From the NCBI RefSeq assembly GCF_030272615.1, contig NC_081414.1, positions 762,607,648 through 762,671,647 on the forward strand: a stretch of 64,000 nt of DNA, given 5' to 3'. The stretch's first letter is position 1. Each line of letters opens with the position of its first letter. Both the position numbers and the translations under genes were made by a program. Below the pieces are notes generated by a model. The model had not been told where the DNA came from, ran no database searches, and was given only the letters and a program-made list of their open reading frames with translations. This document shows, piece after piece, positions 35,061 to 46,002 of this stretch. The DNA comes from Cryptomeria japonica. Taxonomy: Eukaryota; Streptophyta; Pinopsida; Cupressales; Cupressaceae.

Positions 35061-36425
35061 CATGTGTTTCTTGGCTAGTGACGGACCACTTGAGTGAGTC
35101 CCGCAAATTCGTTCATGTACCTCTTCCAAAGCCTTTGTTATCTCATCTTGTTCCAGACATCGAAGGAGAGTACCATCAAGACCACGTCGGTATAGGGTTT
35201 CGGCAATAATGGTATATCGAGTAGTTTGGCGAATGAAGGTTTTACATTGGTTATTTGATTGGTTGGGAGGAAGGGTATGATCGCGGAGATAGGTGTAGAA
35301 TTCACCGTACCATGGGGATTCAGAACCGACAAGGTGACATATTATCTCGGATTCGGGGATATCATAAGTGGGGATCCAAAGTTGTTCTACCAAGAACTCA
35401 TAGCGTGTTGAATTCTGCGGAAGATCTAGGAGAGATGCGATGGTAGCCATAGTGTCAGCAGCTCGATTCTGATCTCTTGGTATCTGCTCAAAAGTGATAG
35501 TAGTAAATGATGTCTTTAGAGTGTCCACCATTTTCTTATATGGCATGAGTTTGTCATCCTTTGTCTGATATTCATCTGTTGCTTGTCGAATGACTAGTTG
35601 GGAGTCACCATATACTTGTAGTTCTTGTAATTTCCATTGTACGGCTAACTTGAGTCCTGTGATCAAGGCTTCATACTTTGCTATGTTGTTGGTGCAAGGA
35701 AATGTGAGCCTGTAAGACTTCGGGATGCTATCACCCTGAGGTGTGATAAATAGAATGCCTGCCCCCGAGCCGTGCCTAGTGTATGAACCATCGAAATATA
35801 GTTTCCATGGTTGTGCTGTTGTGATCATGAATATCTCTTCATCTAGAAAATTGGAAATGAGAGGATGATTGCCTATGAGTGGTGCATCGGCCAACTGATC
35901 TGCAATAACCTGACCTTTGATAGCTTTACGGTCCACGTACTCAATGTCAAATTCACTTAGAATCATCACCCATTTGGCTAAGCGACCTGTCAATGCTGCT
36001 TTGCTGAGTAAATACTTGAGTGGATCAATCTTTGCAATGAGTTGTACTTTGTGTGTTAACAGATAGTGCCTCAGTTTAGTGGCTGCTAAGATTATTGCTA
36101 GGCAAGCTCTCTCAATAGGTGTGTAATTGAGTTCATAGCCCACCAATGTGCGAGAAATGTAGTAAACAGCACACTCTTTTCCTTCTGCATTATGTTGTGC
36201 CAGTAGTACACCCAATGCTGTACTTGTTGCTGAGATATAGAGTAACAACGGTCTACTTGGATCTGGTGGGATCAACAATGGTGGATTCATGAGATAGTCT
36301 TTAAGTGTCTGAAATGCTTGCTGGCATCAGGCATCCCACTGAAAGCGGATGTTCTTGTGTAGCAGATGTGTAAATGGGTGACACTTATCAGCCAATTGTG
36401 CAATGAATCTTCGGATGGATTGAAT
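35061..36425 (-). pseudogene. RNase H plus archaeal-type RNase H of element A
   Basis: These domains remove RNA from the RNA-DNA hybrid. The first, Ty3-type domain covers LYISATSTALGVLLAQ, YYISRTLVGYELNYTPIERA and LRHYLLTHKVQLI. A second RNase H follows (about 35815-35440): LYFDGSYTRHGSGAGI gives the first Asp, NNIAKYEALITGLKLAVQ the Glu, VYGDSQLVIRQ the second Asp, and RDQNRAADTMA the last Asp. Two RNase H domains in a row is the mark of the Tat lineage of plant Ty3 elements. A TGA at 36327 lies in the RT-to-RNase H linker. Confidence 0.85.
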
Positions 36426-38738
36426 TCATCCTTGTAGTGTCCTTAGCTGACTGATATTCTTTGGTGGTGGCATGTCCATGATTGCTTTTATCTTTGCTGG
36501 GTCGACCTCAATACCTTTGCTTGAGACAATGTATCCTAGAAGCTTCCCGGAGGTCACTCCAAAGACACATTTCTTTGGGTTGAGTCGAACATGGTATTGT
36601 TCCAGTCTATCAAAGATTTTATCTAAGATGTGGAGATGCCCTTCTCTGGTGAGTGATTTTGCTAGTAAGTCATCAACATAATATTCCATCATGGTATGCA
36701 TCATGTCATGGAAGATGGTGGTCATTTCTCTTTGATAGGTTGCTCCTGCATTCTTTAGACCGAAAGGCATTACATTCCAACAATATGTGCCCCATGGACA
36801 TGTGAAGGCTGTCTTATGTTGGTCCTCTGGTGCGATCTTTATTTGATTGTATCCTGAAAAGCCATCCATGAGTGAAAGCATGGCATGTCCTGCTGTCAGA
36901 TCCACTATGATGTCGATATTTGGTAGGGGGAAGTCATCCTTAGGACATGCCTTATTCAGATCTCTAAAGTCAGTACAAATGCGGATGCCCCCTTTTGGTT
37001 TGCCGACAGGCACAATGTTGGAGATCCATTCTGCATAATCAATTGGCCTAATGAAACCAACATCTAGGAGTTTCTTGAGTTCTGTTTTGACTAGCACTGC
37101 AATCTGGGGATGCATCTTACAAAGCTTCTGCTTGACAGGTTTGGCTCCTTCTGCTACGGTGAGGTGATGCATGACTAAATTAGGATCAAGCCCAGGCATG
37201 TCTGCATATGACCATGCAAAGTTGATCTGACGCTTCTGGAAGAACTCTATAAATTTAGGCTGTTCCTCTAGAGTGAGAAGAGATGCCAGATGTATGAGAT
37301 GAGGATTTTCAGGAGTCCCCACATTGTATTCTTTGGTTTCCTCGATGAGAATCGTTGATCGCTCCTGTTGTGCATTAGCAGGGAGAATGTCAAACCCTTC
37401 ATCCTCAGGCACCTCAGAGAGGTTTTCACCATTGGATACGCTCTTTCTTTTTACTGTTGTTGGATCAAATAGTGCCACAGTGTGGTTTTCACTGGAAGAT
37501 CCATGTTTTATTGTTATATTTTTGCAGCTGAAAGGTTTGGCATCCATCCTGAAGTATGCTGCGCTATTAAGTTCAATGGTGAATCCAGCTTTGTGATCTC
37601 CGCTTGGTAGGTTATCCCTTAATTCCAAAAAGTCAATGATGGCCTCATCATTTTGGAAGAAGTCAAGACATGGGGGAGCTGGTTGGATCCATTCAATGAG
37701 TTTAGGGTGGATAATGGGCATTACTTCATCGATTAGGTTAAGTGCAGGAGATGTATCTGTGAGGGTTAAGATGTTATGGTGAAGGTCGTTAATGGTACTC
37801 TCCCTGTCAGAATCAGGCGTAGGATGAGACATAGGGTCTGTGGAAGATGTTTCCAGTTCGGGAGCCCAAGAAGTCGTTATCTGTGCTTCTCCATAAACAG
37901 GGATGTCTTTGCGTGGTGGAGGTGGGGATGTGTCTTCCTCATCTGAAGTATTAAGCTGTACAGAATCAAACTCCCACTCATGTGAGTCGGTCTCTGAGTC
38001 ACTTTCCAGCATCCGATTACTATACCACACTGGGATGTCTTTTGAGTTAAACACTGCAGGTGTGATTGGTTGATGTACCTTTGTAGTGATTGGTGCTGCA
38101 GGAAGGTTGATGGGGATCAAGGAATCTGGTATAGGAAGTATCGGCAGTGTTGACTCAGTGGCTTCTGCGGGAACTGCTGGTACCATAGATGCTGCTGCAG
38201 GTTCTGATACAGTTGGTACTGCTAATGGTGCTATTGATGTTATTGTTGTTGCTGATGGGATCACTGGTTTGATTGGTGGGATGATGGGTATCGGTGATGG
38301 TTGTGTTGGGATTCTGAGCCTCGGTGGGGTAGTTGGGATGGTGTTTGATGCTGCTTTGATTATGAAAGGTGTCCTTTTTGCAGTAGGTGGACAAAATGGT
38401 TTGTTGGGTTTTCCTTTAAATTTGAGCTTAGGAAAGATCTCTTTTTCAAAGCCTAGGCCTGTGTTACCTTTGGGCTTTAATTCCGGCAGCAGAGGTTCAT
38501 TTCGTCCTTGTTTGCAATATCCCAAAGCACTCTGACCATCATATCCCATTCTTTGCATAATGAGGAGGCCTTTGCCATACTGATCCGTAGGAAGTATAAC
38601 TTGCGGTATATCAGTGGTGATGGGATCTTTATAGATCCAGTCCGCTAAGTCCTCCTCTTGGGTTTCTTCTTCTTGACTCTTTCCAAGGATGAAAGGTGTC
38701 AAAGCACATGCTGGCATGACTAGTGGTTGCTGGAGCAC
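36426..38738 (-). pseudogene. G-patch-like linker and reverse transcriptase of element A
   Basis: Reverse transcriptase copies the element RNA into DNA. The N-terminal ~400 residues are a Pro/Thr/Ala-rich linker. It includes YGKGLLIMQRMGYDGQ, SALGYCKQGRNEP and NTGLGFE (about 38440-38583), which resembles a G-patch. The RT then shows VMHHLTVAEGAKPVKQK, RPIDYAEWISNIVPVGKP, GGIRICTDFRDLNKACPKD (Asp of the first motif), FSGYNQIKIAPEDQHKTAFT, MPFGLKNAGATYQRE and the catalytic YYVDDLLAKS (about 36665-36685), then LNPKKCVFGVTSGKLLGYIV. The segment ends at TGA 36426 in the connection region. Confidence 0.88.
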
Positions 38739-40112
38739 CTGCTGTGGTTTACGATGTGTTCAAGGAGAAGTGGGCATTTGTCCCACACAAAAGTGTTGAC
38801 TCAAGTTGTATTCCCCGGGACCTTCCTCTGCTATTTTCATCTTAAGCTTTTCTTGCTTCGGTATAGTGGTGTTTGAACTGGCAAGAGAGGCGGGACTTAT
38901 ATATGATGTGGAGGAAATGGCTTCTCTATTATTGGGAACGGTAATTTCTGGTTGATGGCTGATATTATGGCAAAATGCAAAGGGATTTGCATCGCCCAGG
39001 ATTGTGATCTCTGTACCGTTATGTGGGAACTTGATACATTGATGGTAGGTAGATAGAACAGCTTGCATGGCATGTATACAAGGTCTCCCTAATAATAGAT
39101 TGTATGGCAGAGGAAGGTCCAGAACCTGACAAATGATGTGCTTTACCATGGGGCCTACTCGGATTGGTAGTACCACAGCTCCTTTGGATGAACGCTCTGC
39201 ATCGTCATAGGCTTTGATTGTGATCTTCTTACGAGGATCCACTGATTCTACCGCATAGCCCAATGCTGTGACCAACTGTAGTGTACAAATGTTCAGGCCT
39301 GCTCCATTATCGATCAAGACTCGCTTGATCCTGTGTTGGTTGATAAAGACTTCAATGTGTAGCGAAGCGTTATGAGGTTGCTGAAAGGAAGAGTTGTCAC
39401 TTTCGGAAAAAGTGAGACAAGGTGATGACTTCAGACTTCCAACCATTGCTTGAAATTGGTCTGTATTTAGGTTTGCAGGGACTGAAGCCTCTTGGAGTGC
39501 TTGATCCAAGATAGTTTTATGAGATGGCAATAGATGCAAAAGCTCTAAAATGGATATAAGCGCAGGGGTTTTGTCTAATTGTTCCACAAGATTGTACTGC
39601 TTTGGGATGGAGGTGGTGCCTTGTGGAGCTGCCTTTATGGTAACTTTGCCGTGACCCGTAACAACATTGCAATTTGAGTTGGGATTTTTGAAGGTTATAG
39701 TTGCAACTTGTTCATTGGCATCATACAGATGATTTACAGTGTAATTGTATGCAGCCTACGTATAATCTGTGGTATTAGTGCCTCGCCTGGAAGTGGAAGG
39801 ACCCCTTTGATCTTGTGATGGAAGTGGATTTTTGAACATCAGATGATCATTATTGGTTGTTTTTGGGTCATGTCCTTCAATTTCAATTTCTCCTCGGTCA
39901 ATAAGATCCTGAATAAGATCTTTCAAGCAGTGACAATTACTTGTCTTGTGCCCTCTTCCTTGATGGAATTCATAGTGTTCAGTATCTCTCCACCATGCCG
40001 GTTTGACCTGAGGCTCATAGTTTGATAGTTTAGGTAGAGTGACCAAATTTTGAGAAATGAGTTGTCGCAATACTGTTTCAATGGGTTCCCCTAAGGGAGT
40101 GTATGTGCGTTT
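38739..40112 (-). pseudogene. Gag C-terminal zinc-knuckle-like region and protease of element A
   Basis: After a TAG at 40113 the same frame continues RTYTPLGEPIETVLRQLISQ, then HYEFHQGRGHKTSNCHCLKD, a Tat/Ty3-type zinc-knuckle variant. TAG at 39756 follows. The protease shows ASLHIEVFINQHRIKRVLID, then NGAGLNICTLQLVTALG, so the active site reads DNGAG, and later LPYNLLLGRPCIHAM, the usual flap/ILG-type end. The segment closes at TGA 38760. The polyprotein would be cut by this protease into its working parts. Confidence 0.8.
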
Positions 40113-41363
40113 CTATTTTTGCTGACGAGGTCTAGGTTCATCGTGAGATGTGATGCGACCTTGATTAGAAGGAACATTTGTGTTGTTTTGAGGTGGAGGA
40201 TTTTGTCCTGCAAACCGAACCACAGGTTGTGCATTTTGGATAGTCCGGGCATCCACAATCCCATCGTTGACGATATTCTTGTTTTTATTCAAGAAGCTTG
40301 GTTTATCACTATTGAAGCGCGGGCGAGGACCATCTTTTGGTTCATTAAAGATTTTGATGAGTCCTTTCTTGATGAGTGCCCGTTCACACTTCAAACCCTT
40401 GGTGATCATATCATTAAAAGAGTCTGTGTCTTTGACATCTAGGTGAAATTCCATTTCTTCGTTTAAGTTGGAAATGAATATTTCCACTAGTTCGCGTTCA
40501 GGTAACTGAAGAGAATGTCTGCTAGACATTTGGCACCATCGTTGTAGGAATACTGAGAATAGTTCACCTGGTTTTTGTTTGGTGTTGCACAGATCAGCCA
40601 TGGTGATGTCGCGTTCAATGTTATGAGAGTAATGAGCGAGGAATTTTTGGATAAGTTCCTCAAATGTTCTAATGCCACCTGGTAGTCGGGAAAACCATGA
40701 TGTGGTTGTTCCTCCCAAGCTTTGGGGAAAAAGGCGCATTAGGTATGTGTCTTCATATGCTACTTCGAGACAAGCGGAATGAAATTCTCGGACATGATCG
40801 CGGGGATCCCCCTTTCCTCTACATTTTTCAAATTTGGGTGTTTCGAATCCTCGTGGAAATGGTGGCATGTAAAGATTCCTATCAAAAGGATAGGGACAAA
40901 TGTCATTGAGTGAGAATTGGTTAGTCTTGACACCACTATGAAGTTGTTGGGCGAGATTCTCGACTTGTTGCCGCAACATCTCCATTTCAGTTGGAGGAGG
41001 AGGTGGTGGGTTAGCTCGAGGAATGTTATATCTGTTGGGATCTCTACCTCGTTCCTCTTCATGGCGACTTTGTCTTTCTGATGCTTGTCTTAATTGGGCA
41101 AGATCAAAGTCAGAGGGGAGTTTTGCTCCTTCTTGAGCGAGTCTTAAGAAGTGAGCATCTGCATTGCTCCGGAGTATTTCGTCAAACAGTCTGTTAAAGA
41201 GAGGGTTATGCTGGGCCCTTTCTATTGTTGCAGGAGTAGGAGTACTTGGGTTTTTGTCATTCGCATTTCCTCCAAGTGCTTCTTGAAATTTATTGAGATT
41301 TTCCTCTTCTTCCTCTTCCATTTCTATTTCTCGTTGCCTCGACTGTGATCGGGTTTGAGCCAT
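40113..41363 (-). CDS. Gag of element A, N-terminal open part
   Basis: Gag forms the particle that packages element RNA. 416 residues from ATG 41363. It starts MAQTRSQSRQREIEMEEEEE, an acidic leader, then a Pro stretch (NPPPPPPTE) and a short coiled coil (MEMLRQQVENLAQQL). The Retrotrans_gag-type domain follows: FKC-like FEKCRGKGDPRDHVREFHSA, LFPQSLGGTTTSWFSRLPGG, FEELIQKFLAHYS and KPGELFSVFLQRWCQ. It ends at TAG 40113 in the sequence RQQK-stop; the frame goes on past it. A leaky stop is possible but seven further stops downstream favour simple decay. Confidence 0.8.
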   Translation of the reverse strand: MAQTRSQSRQREIEMEEEEEENLNKFQEALGGNANDKNPSTPTPATIERAQHNPLFNRLFDEILRSNADAHFLRLAQEGAKLPSDFDLAQLRQASERQSRHEEERGRDPNRYNIPRANPPPPPPTEMEMLRQQVENLAQQLHSGVKTNQFSLNDICPYPFDRNLYMPPFPRGFETPKFEKCRGKGDPRDHVREFHSACLEVAYEDTYLMRLFPQSLGGTTTSWFSRLPGGIRTFEELIQKFLAHYSHNIERDITMADLCNTKQKPGELFSVFLQRWCQMSSRHSLQLPERELVEIFISNLNEEMEFHLDVKDTDSFNDMITKGLKCERALIKKGLIKIFNEPKDGPRPRFNSDKPSFLNKNKNIVNDGIVDARTIQNAQPVVRFAGQNPPPQNNTNVPSNQGRITSHDEPRPRQQK

Positions 41364-44102
41364 TTTGTTTGCAAGTTTTTTTGTTGAAGTTGATTGAAAA
41401 TGATGATGAGTTTTTGATGAAATGAGAGATTGATGGTTGGTGAATTGTGTTGTATGTGAATCTCTAGCACTTTTAAGGTGGATGTAACCGAAATTCCTTC
41501 TTTGAATTTCTTGCTTGTTTGATAAGTTTTGATGTGATAAGGTGTAGAGAAATCTGAGATGTGTTACAGATTTAACTACCTAGTAATGAGAGGATTCACT
41601 CATGAACTAGTTTTAACCTGCGTAGATGTGTCTCTTAGGATGAGCTTATCCTAGATGTAGAAACAATCTAAAAAGTGATGTGATGTGTTTGATTTCAAGC
41701 AATATCTAAAAGAGAACTTGGGACAAGAACCTCTTAATGTTTTGAGAGTTGGGACGGATTGATGATGAAGTGATGATGTATGAGTGAGATGATGGATGAA
41801 AATGTTTTCAACTTCAATAAAAACTTTGTGTTACAAATGGGACAAACTCTATCTCTTCCCTTTCAGGTGTTGGTGGTATTTCTCGAGCTGTGTTGTATGT
41901 GATACAAACGTTTGGGAAGAAGTTGGGATTAATCTTTCCTCCTTGGTTTTTGTGATAACTCAGAGCTCTATATTGCATAAAAGCTCTGCGGTTCAATGAT
42001 TCAGAATCAAATTCGTTTGTTTTTCCTTGAAGGTAGAGATGCATGTGACACAGAAAGACTCTATGTGAGACAAACATTTGTCTATTTATATAGAAGAATT
42101 TCCTCCTTTTGATCAAAGCCTTTGAGCTCAGTGGTCTTCTTTTCAAGTTGATATTCTGATGACGCTTCTTCTTTCGCAAGATGTGAAGAATGGTCATAAA
42201 ATTTGACTCTTTGTTGTTTGTACCTTGTTTTTGATGTTTTTGGTTGTTCTGACAGATGTTTGGTTGGATGAATACTTTGTTTTTGGGAAGTGATTTTCTG
42301 ATTTTTCTTTGACAAGAAAACAAAGCAAGCACACAAACACAAGAATGTTGCCTCAAAGGCACAAATGAGTATGGGTCTAGATCAACCCAATCCTTGGACT
42401 TTTATACAACCCTTCCTTTAGATTTATTTTAAGGTGTATTTCCAAAGCCTGAAGTCGGCTCAATTTGCACTTGGTCTTGACTAAAATGAACACACTTCAA
42501 ACACTTTTTATCCCTAAGGTCAAATGGCCAGTTGTGATAAATTTAGCCCACATCTTGATATTTCTTCGACTTTGGTACTACATACCTTATGAATCCTGCC
42601 TTGGCAGGTAAGGATGTGATATACTAAGTCTTGCATGAGCATAACAAATAGATGATCCCTATGATGGGGGAGTCACCACTTTTATCAAGCCACAAGTGAC
42701 TTTTCAAAAAGCTATGTTTCTACTCAAGGAAATATGTATGGTGAGTATCTTGGGAGCAAAACCATCTATGCTCTTGCACTAAATTATATCGCAAATATCC
42801 TCAATCAATAGAACGGGTGGGCTACTACTTAAAGGTGTTTAGTCATGTTCGATGTTTTTGGACATAAGTTCATTCTGCAGTGACTCACTTAAGAGCCTTG
42901 TAACTAGTGGTGGGGCCCATTTGTCCTTTCGGCCAGTTACACTGTAGGAACAACTATACCCAAGGCTACAGCTTTCGCTCACACCTGATTTCTATAGCGG
43001 CTCGAAGGATTTACCGCTCAAGGTCGTTCCCAAGAGTGATGTGTCTCTTGGCAGGCCTCTCTTAAAAAGATAAAATTTTGAGTGTTACTAACACTTTTCT
43101 CTTGCACCTAGGACCACGAAAGCCAAGGGAGAGGATAGTGTGTGTTAGAAGTAGGACCACTCGACCAACTCTTTGCACAAGTGTGCCAAGCACGAAAAAC
43201 ACTTGTTCTTTTTAATCTGTCATTGCAATGTGATCTAATTATTTGGAGATGTTGCTCCAACAGTCATGGTGTTCTTTTTAACTTCAAAGGCAAAATATTT
43301 TGTAAACTAGGAACTTTGAAATCCTAGTCAACTGAATTGAAAACACGTCTTGCTTGAAGTAAAATTGTTTTTGAGCTTGAAGGAAAAATGGCTTGTTCTT
43401 TTTAGATTGCCCAAAACAAAGTGTTGATTGTAAATTTCTTTTAAGTTGATGCAAGAAAATAAATTTTGTTTTGTTGATTTTAAGCACCAAAACGAAAAAT
43501 TTGTTTCCTAAGTTGCAAGAAATAAAGTTGTTTTGTATAAGTTTGTGGTTCCTTTTACCTTGGAACAATGAAATTCTTTTTAAGAGCCCCAAACAAATGT
43601 GTGATTCTTTTTTAAAAGCCCAAATTTGAAATGTGAAGTTAATTTTAAACCAAAATAAAAAGTGAATTCATTTCTAAAACCAACTTCAAAAACAAGTTAG
43701 TAAAAAATATAAATCTACTTTTTAATCTAATTTAAATCTGCACAAAAGAGAAAAATAGTTAGTAAAATCCGCCTATTTGGTGGGCTTCTACAAGCCTAAT
43801 TTTTTTTTTTGGTTTTTTTTTTTTTAGGTTACAAGGTGATTTGTACAACGTTTTGTTACAATAGCGCTAGTCTGCGTTTGAACAGAGGCACTATTTAACA
43901 CAAATGCACTAAAAGAAAGGGAAAGACAGAGAAGGATAAAGCACTGAAACAGGGTGAATAGCGCCAAAATAATGTCAAACGCACCAAAACAGTGTCAAAA
44001 GCGCAACCTGTGTGACATTTTCAACATTCAAACATGTTATTGGTTAAAAAAAATAAATAATAAATTAAAAAAAAAAAAGTTGATCTTTTTGGTGTTTGGA
44101 TT
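41364..44102 (-). other. Long 5' leader of element A
   Basis: 2.7 kb between primer site and gag with no supported gene. A 182-residue frame at 42362-41814 has no known motif. T-runs lie at 43800-43826. Long leaders are usual in Tat elements. Confidence 0.6.
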
Positions 44103-44118
44103 CACGTTGGGTTCACCA
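44103..44118 (-). other. Primer-binding site of element A
   Basis: The plus strand CACGTTGGGTTCACCA ends in CCA like a tRNA 3' end, so the minus strand TGGTGAACCCAACGTG can pair with it. It lies 2 bases from the LTR end. I did not identify the tRNA. Confidence 0.6.
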
Positions 44119-44120
44119 AA

Positions 44121-46002
44121 TGATGCTCTGCAAAAAGGATTAGAAAATCTGTTTGATGGCAACACACACAAGAGCACAAGAAACAAACGTTAGTGTTAGC
44201 AACAAAAGATTATCCTAAACAGGCATATCAAGAGAGATATTAAGCATGAAATAGAAAGCATATAAACATAAAATAAAATAGCTAATCAAGATGCTCATAG
44301 TTGCTCCTCCCTTGTTCCTCTCCTCTCCAAGTCCCAAATGAGTGTAGCTCTCAGCTTTTAGCACTAGCCATGGATGCCATATGGAGATTCAAGATGGTTG
44401 AATATGATAAGCAAATGCTATGCAAGTGTAGATAGTGATGCTATGAAAAAGCTCTATGCTAATGCCAGTATAACAACAATACTCTAATGCTTTTTTTTGC
44501 TTGAGGAGAAGGGTTCTATTTATAGAAGAAATGGGGAAATGAAGGGTTAAGATTGAATGGTTTAATCAAGGGCCAAGTTTGAAAGTTGGGGATCCATGTG
44601 CACAATTGGCACCAATAAAATGGCGACAAGTGTCAACATAGGATTGGGTTGAGAGAAGAGGTTGGAGGCATTAAAGGCCCGAGAAGACCTCATGGTTATC
44701 TAGAGGCTAAGGGTCAAGTCCAAATTAAGATTACCCACTGGATTAAGAGTTAATCCAAGGATAAACCTTTGTGCAAATGTTTAAGAGATAATCATGGTCA
44801 AAGCATTAATGGCCTGATGAGACCTTTGGGTTGGGTAGAGGTTGAGTCAAAACAAATGTTTTAACCATGTGGGAGGGTTTGAGGTAACCATTAATGGTTA
44901 TTGGAGACTTTGGGGATTAAGTGGTTGAAGGTTGAAAGCCTTCAATGGTTATCAAAGACTTTGAGCCATTTAGTGGTTGAAGTTTGAGAGCCTTTAATGG
45001 TTATCAAAGACTTTGAGGGTTTGAGAAGTGACTTCCCTTTTGCTTAGGAATGTGACAAAGTTTAGAGAAGGGGTTAGGTTATTTAGAAGTGATTAGAAAA
45101 TTCTAGAAGGGGTTTAGGCATGCAAGTGGATTTTGTAGGAAAATGCAAGTGGGAGAAATTTTGGTATTTTCAATTAAAATAAAATCATTTATTTCAATTA
45201 AATGGTGTAATTTGCATTTGGATAAATATTCAAAAAAATATTAATTTATTTAAATGAGAAAAATGAAGATAAAGCATTAAAATGCTTGAAGACTTTGAGG
45301 GAAACCATTAAAGGCTTGAAGACTTTAAGGAAAACCATTAAAGTCTTAAGAAGACTTTAAGGGAAGCCATTAAGTTTGAAGACTTTAAAGCCATCAAGTT
45401 TGAAGACTTTAAGGGAAACCATTAAAGGCTTAAGAAGACTATAGAAGGAAGCCATCAAGTTTGAAGACTTTAAAGCCATCAAGTTTGAATACTTTAAGGG
45501 AAACCATTAAAGGTTTCAAGTGGGTGAGGATAAATAGGATTTTAAATAAATAATTTATTTAAAATAGTTGTGCAACTTGCTTTTGTAGGAAAATACAAGT
45601 GGGTGGAGGATAAAGGTGATTTAAATAAATTATTTATTTAAAATAATTGTGCAACTTGCATTTGTAGGAAAATGAAAGTGGGTAGAGGATAAAGGTGATT
45701 TAAATAAATGTTAATTTATTTAAATGTGAGAGGTGGGATTTTGGGGGATTTAAATAAATATTAATTTATTTAAATGCGAGAGAAGATTTAATTAAATAAA
45801 TATGATTTATTTATTTAATTAATGGTCTGAATTTGGTTAAGTGAATTAAATCAAATAAATTGAATAATTTATTTAATTAATAGGAGAAGAGGGTTAAGAT
45901 GAATTAATTAAATATTAATTTAATCAATTATTAATTGATGGTTAAATAATCAAATAAATACTAAGTATTCATTTAATTAAGTGGACAGATTTATGTGACT
46001 AC
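44121..46002 (-). repeat. 5' LTR of element A, shared with a second partial copy
   Basis: Same as 29625-31506, offset 14496. It is flanked on its outer side by the polypurine tract and spacer of another A copy in place of host DNA, so it also serves as that copy's 3' LTR. Confidence 0.7.

Larger units (their letters stand above)
29625..46002 (-). mobile_element. Ty3/Gypsy element A, Tat-like, near full-length but defective
   Basis: Minus-strand order: 5' LTR (46002-44121), primer site, 2.7-kb leader, gag, protease, RT, two RNase H domains, integrase, 2.5-kb 3' spacer, polypurine tract, 3' LTR (31506-29625). The second, archaeal-type RNase H and the long non-coding leader and spacer point to the Tat lineage. 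The coding part 41363-34056 is one continuous frame of 2436 codons broken by eight in-frame TAG or TGA codons. The LTR boundary at 31506 is my preferred one; 33702 is an alternative. No matching target duplication is found at the right end because a second partial copy continues there. Confidence 0.85.

Noticed and set aside
38086-38535. 149-residue Gly/Ala/Val-rich plus-strand frame
   Set aside because: Shadow of the Pro/Thr-rich linker of the A polyprotein on the other strand.
40113-40115. Programmed readthrough of the gag TAG in element A
   Set aside because: The frame does continue, but seven more stops of the same type occur downstream, so decay is the simpler account.
41814-42362. 182-residue minus-strand frame in the leader of element A
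   Set aside because: No motif, odd composition, and it lies in the leader expected to be non-coding.
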